The translations under genes were made by a program, and so were the position numbers. DNA of 14,851 nt from JANPLD01 sp031426355 (GTDB lineage: Bacteria; Pseudomonadota; Alphaproteobacteria; Rickettsiales; UBA8987), in assembly GCA_031426355.1 (NCBI GenBank), contig JANPLD010000112.1, positions 1 through 14,851 of the forward strand, given 5' to 3'. Positions 13,515 through 14,851 of the stretch are shown here, piece after piece (positions within the stretch are counted from its first letter, which is position 1; the number at the start of each line of letters is the position of its first letter). Below the pieces are notes generated by a model. It was given only the letters and a program-made list of their open reading frames with translations, had not been told where the DNA came from and did not search any database.

Positions 13515-14851
13515 CTATTGAAACTCAAAAGTTATAGCATAATTGTTGATCTCAGCACCATTCAGAGTGTAACCTTGTAATGTAATTGATGCATCATGAA
13601 CATCGTCATAGAGACCATCGTTATTCACATCTATCATCAACTTGATTCCGGCAACACCGTTAACTGTACCATCAACAACTTGTGATCTGCCAACAAGGTC
13701 AGTCAGATTGTTAACACCAGCAAGGTTATCAATAAGTATCTTATCAGAACCATTACCGAAGTCAGTTATTGTATCAGCACCAGTTGTACCGTTAGCAAAG
13801 TCAAACTTAAATGTATCAGCACCGAATTGGAGAGTATTTCCAGTTCCGACGTTAGCATCCATCGAATTAAGTACAGCCTGAACACCGGTCATGTTACCAT
13901 GTATAGTGTAAACCTGGCCATTAATGTTGAACTGAACAACATCACCGGTAAGCGTATCATTCTCAGAACCGCCTTCGATCATATCATTACCGAATTTGAA
14001 GTCGTTGTTCTTGAACCATGAAGAATCAATACCAGGACCATCATTAACTACAGCGTTTTGACCCATCGCAGTGCCAGTTTGGCCATTGTACTGGATTGAA
14101 ATAACATCCGCATCACCGATTATCTTATCATCACCTTCGCTACCTTTTAAATTATCATTACCAAATAACAGATCATTATTCGAAATGCTTACATTAGCAC
14201 TTGCATATGCAGAACCCGGAGAACAATTTACATTAACATCTGCGTATGCTAAGCCTTGGTTACCTACGAAGTTGAGATTAATTACATCACCAACTATCTT
14301 ATCATCACCATTATTACCATCAATAGTATCTGCACCAAAATCAATTACACCATTTGTTATTGAAGCATCTGTAACTGAAGATGAATGCTCTGTACCGCCT
14401 TCAATGATAGGGTTAGATTCAGCTGTCGCATCACCTGCTGTAACAGTAACGTTAAGGTTACCAACGTCACCTGATATAACATCATCATCAGAAGGAGCAT
14501 TGATAATATTATCATCATAAGTTTCGTTAGGGAAAAGTGTTTGTGAATTATCAATATCCTCATCCGTAGCAATAGTATCAGGAGTTGTAAGGGTTATAGT
14601 ATCATCCGAAACATCACCATTTGTTATTGTAATATTATCAGGATTATCACTGATAGTTAAGTTAACCATTGCAATATCTTCCTCACCGTTCGCATCAGTT
14701 GCAGTATATTGCAACATAGCTTCTATAGGAGCGTGACCATCAGGAATTTTTATGAATTCCGAATTGAAAGTAATGCTCTGCGCGCCAACTGCTATGATGA
14801 ATAAACCTATAAGGTTGTTAGGAACACTTACATTTCCAGTAACAGGATCAA
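13515..14851 (-). CDS. Large RTX/VCBS-like secreted protein, C-terminal 444 residues (runs off right edge)
   Basis: The frame is open to the right edge, so the start is outside; the first ATG inside (14717) is not a plausible start because the upstream codons continue the same beta-rich sequence (IPDGHAPIEAMLQYTATDAN), which resembles VCBS/cadherin-like repeats of adhesins. Downstream, five modules of 56-60 residues each carry one RTX-like calcium-binding stretch: DDDVISGDV; FGADTIDGNNGDDKIVGDV; FGNDNLKGSEGDDKIIGD; FGNDMIEGGSENDTLTGDV; and a final FGADTF...GADTITDFGNGSDKI like the serralysin C-terminal region. The last 60 or so residues have the composition of a type I secretion signal and end in hydrophobic YAITFEFQ. 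The protein is acidic, Asn/Asp/Gly-rich, with at most one Cys. Likely secreted or surface-attached, possibly an adhesin; enzymatic domains, if any, are outside the window. Confidence 0.8.
   Translation of the reverse strand, partial: DPVTGNVSVPNNLIGLFIIAVGAQSITFNSEFIKIPDGHAPIEAMLQYTATDANGEEDIAMVNLTISDNPDNITITNGDVSDDTITLTTPDTIATDEDIDNSQTLFPNETYDDNIINAPSDDDVISGDVGNLNVTVTAGDATAESNPIIEGGTEHSSSVTDASITNGVIDFGADTIDGNNGDDKIVGDVINLNFVGNQGLAYADVNVNCSPGSAYASANVSISNNDLLFGNDNLKGSEGDDKIIGDADVISIQYNGQTGTAMGQNAVVNDGPGIDSSWFKNNDFKFGNDMIEGGSENDTLTGDVVQFNINGQVYTIHGNMTGVQAVLNSMDANVGTGNTLQFGADTFKFDFANGTTGADTITDFGNGSDKILIDNLAGVNNLTDLVGRSQVVDGTVNGVAGIKLMIDVNNDGLYDDVHDASITLQGYTLNGAEINNYAITFEFQ

Noticed and set aside
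14071..14520. 149-aa open frame on the plus strand inside the RTX-like gene
   Set aside because: Antisense shadow: long opposite frames are expected in Asp/Gly/Thr-rich repeat coding sequence; the minus frame has clear RTX motifs.
14717..14851. ATG at 14717 as the true start of the RTX-like gene
   Set aside because: The frame stays open to the edge and the upstream residues continue a VCBS/cadherin-like beta pattern, so the gene is longer.
1..14851. CRISPR arrays, tRNA/rRNA genes, insertion sequences or integration sites
   Set aside because: No regularly spaced direct repeats, no cloverleaf-like sequence in the short gaps, and no transposase or integrase motifs were seen on either strand.

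Overview
The window looks like chromosomal DNA from an AT-rich alphaproteobacterium (about one third G+C by eye). The best clue is an alphaproteobacterial-type 5-aminolevulinate synthase (hemA). A GcvA-type LysR regulator, a COG3565-type VOC protein, a lone FliN, a MshL-like secretin and an A24 prepilin peptidase fit a motile or piliated alphaproteobacterium. The sequence alone does not allow a closer placement. Gene density is very high: no stretch over about 100 bases lacks a gene, and no tRNA, rRNA, IS element or CRISPR array was seen.

Left part (1-4260). A SIR2-like gene (runs off the left edge) and a LysR regulator form a minus-strand pair 11 bp apart. Diverging from them on the plus strand are a 641-aa protein whose C-terminal third looks like a clavaminate-synthase/TauD-type Fe(II)/2-oxoglutarate oxygenase, then a small VOC metalloenzyme. 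The same 15-bp palindrome (ATGAGTTTTTCTCAT, a textbook LysR T-N11-A box) lies upstream of both plus-strand genes. In both places it is followed, at identical spacing, by GGAAA(A/T)TAAC and a TTG-type -35. This ties regulator, oxygenase and VOC gene into one probable regulon. Three tiny plus-strand genes follow: a 55-aa membrane protein, and a 19-aa leader with a very strong Shine-Dalgarno whose stop overlaps the start of a 54-aa gene.

Middle part (4269-11628), all minus strand. In transcription order: prepilin peptidase, secretin lipoprotein, ABC-2-type permease, membrane-anchored helical (TPR-like) protein, AlaC-type aminotransferase, hemA, and a MazG/PRA-PH-like NTP pyrophosphohydrolase. 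The last five are packed with gaps of 0-10 bp and are probably one operon joining an export module to amino-acid and haem metabolism. The first two belong to type IV pilus/type II secretion assembly.

Right part (11647-14851). fliN, tyrA and coaD form a tight plus-strand operon (2-bp gap, then a 38-bp overlap), divergent from the prepilin peptidase with only 18 bp between start codons. A strong bidirectional terminator separates coaD from a converging gene, of which only the C-terminal 444 residues are visible. That gene encodes a large RTX/VCBS-like, probably type I-secreted protein with an unusually regular repeat of about 57 residues.
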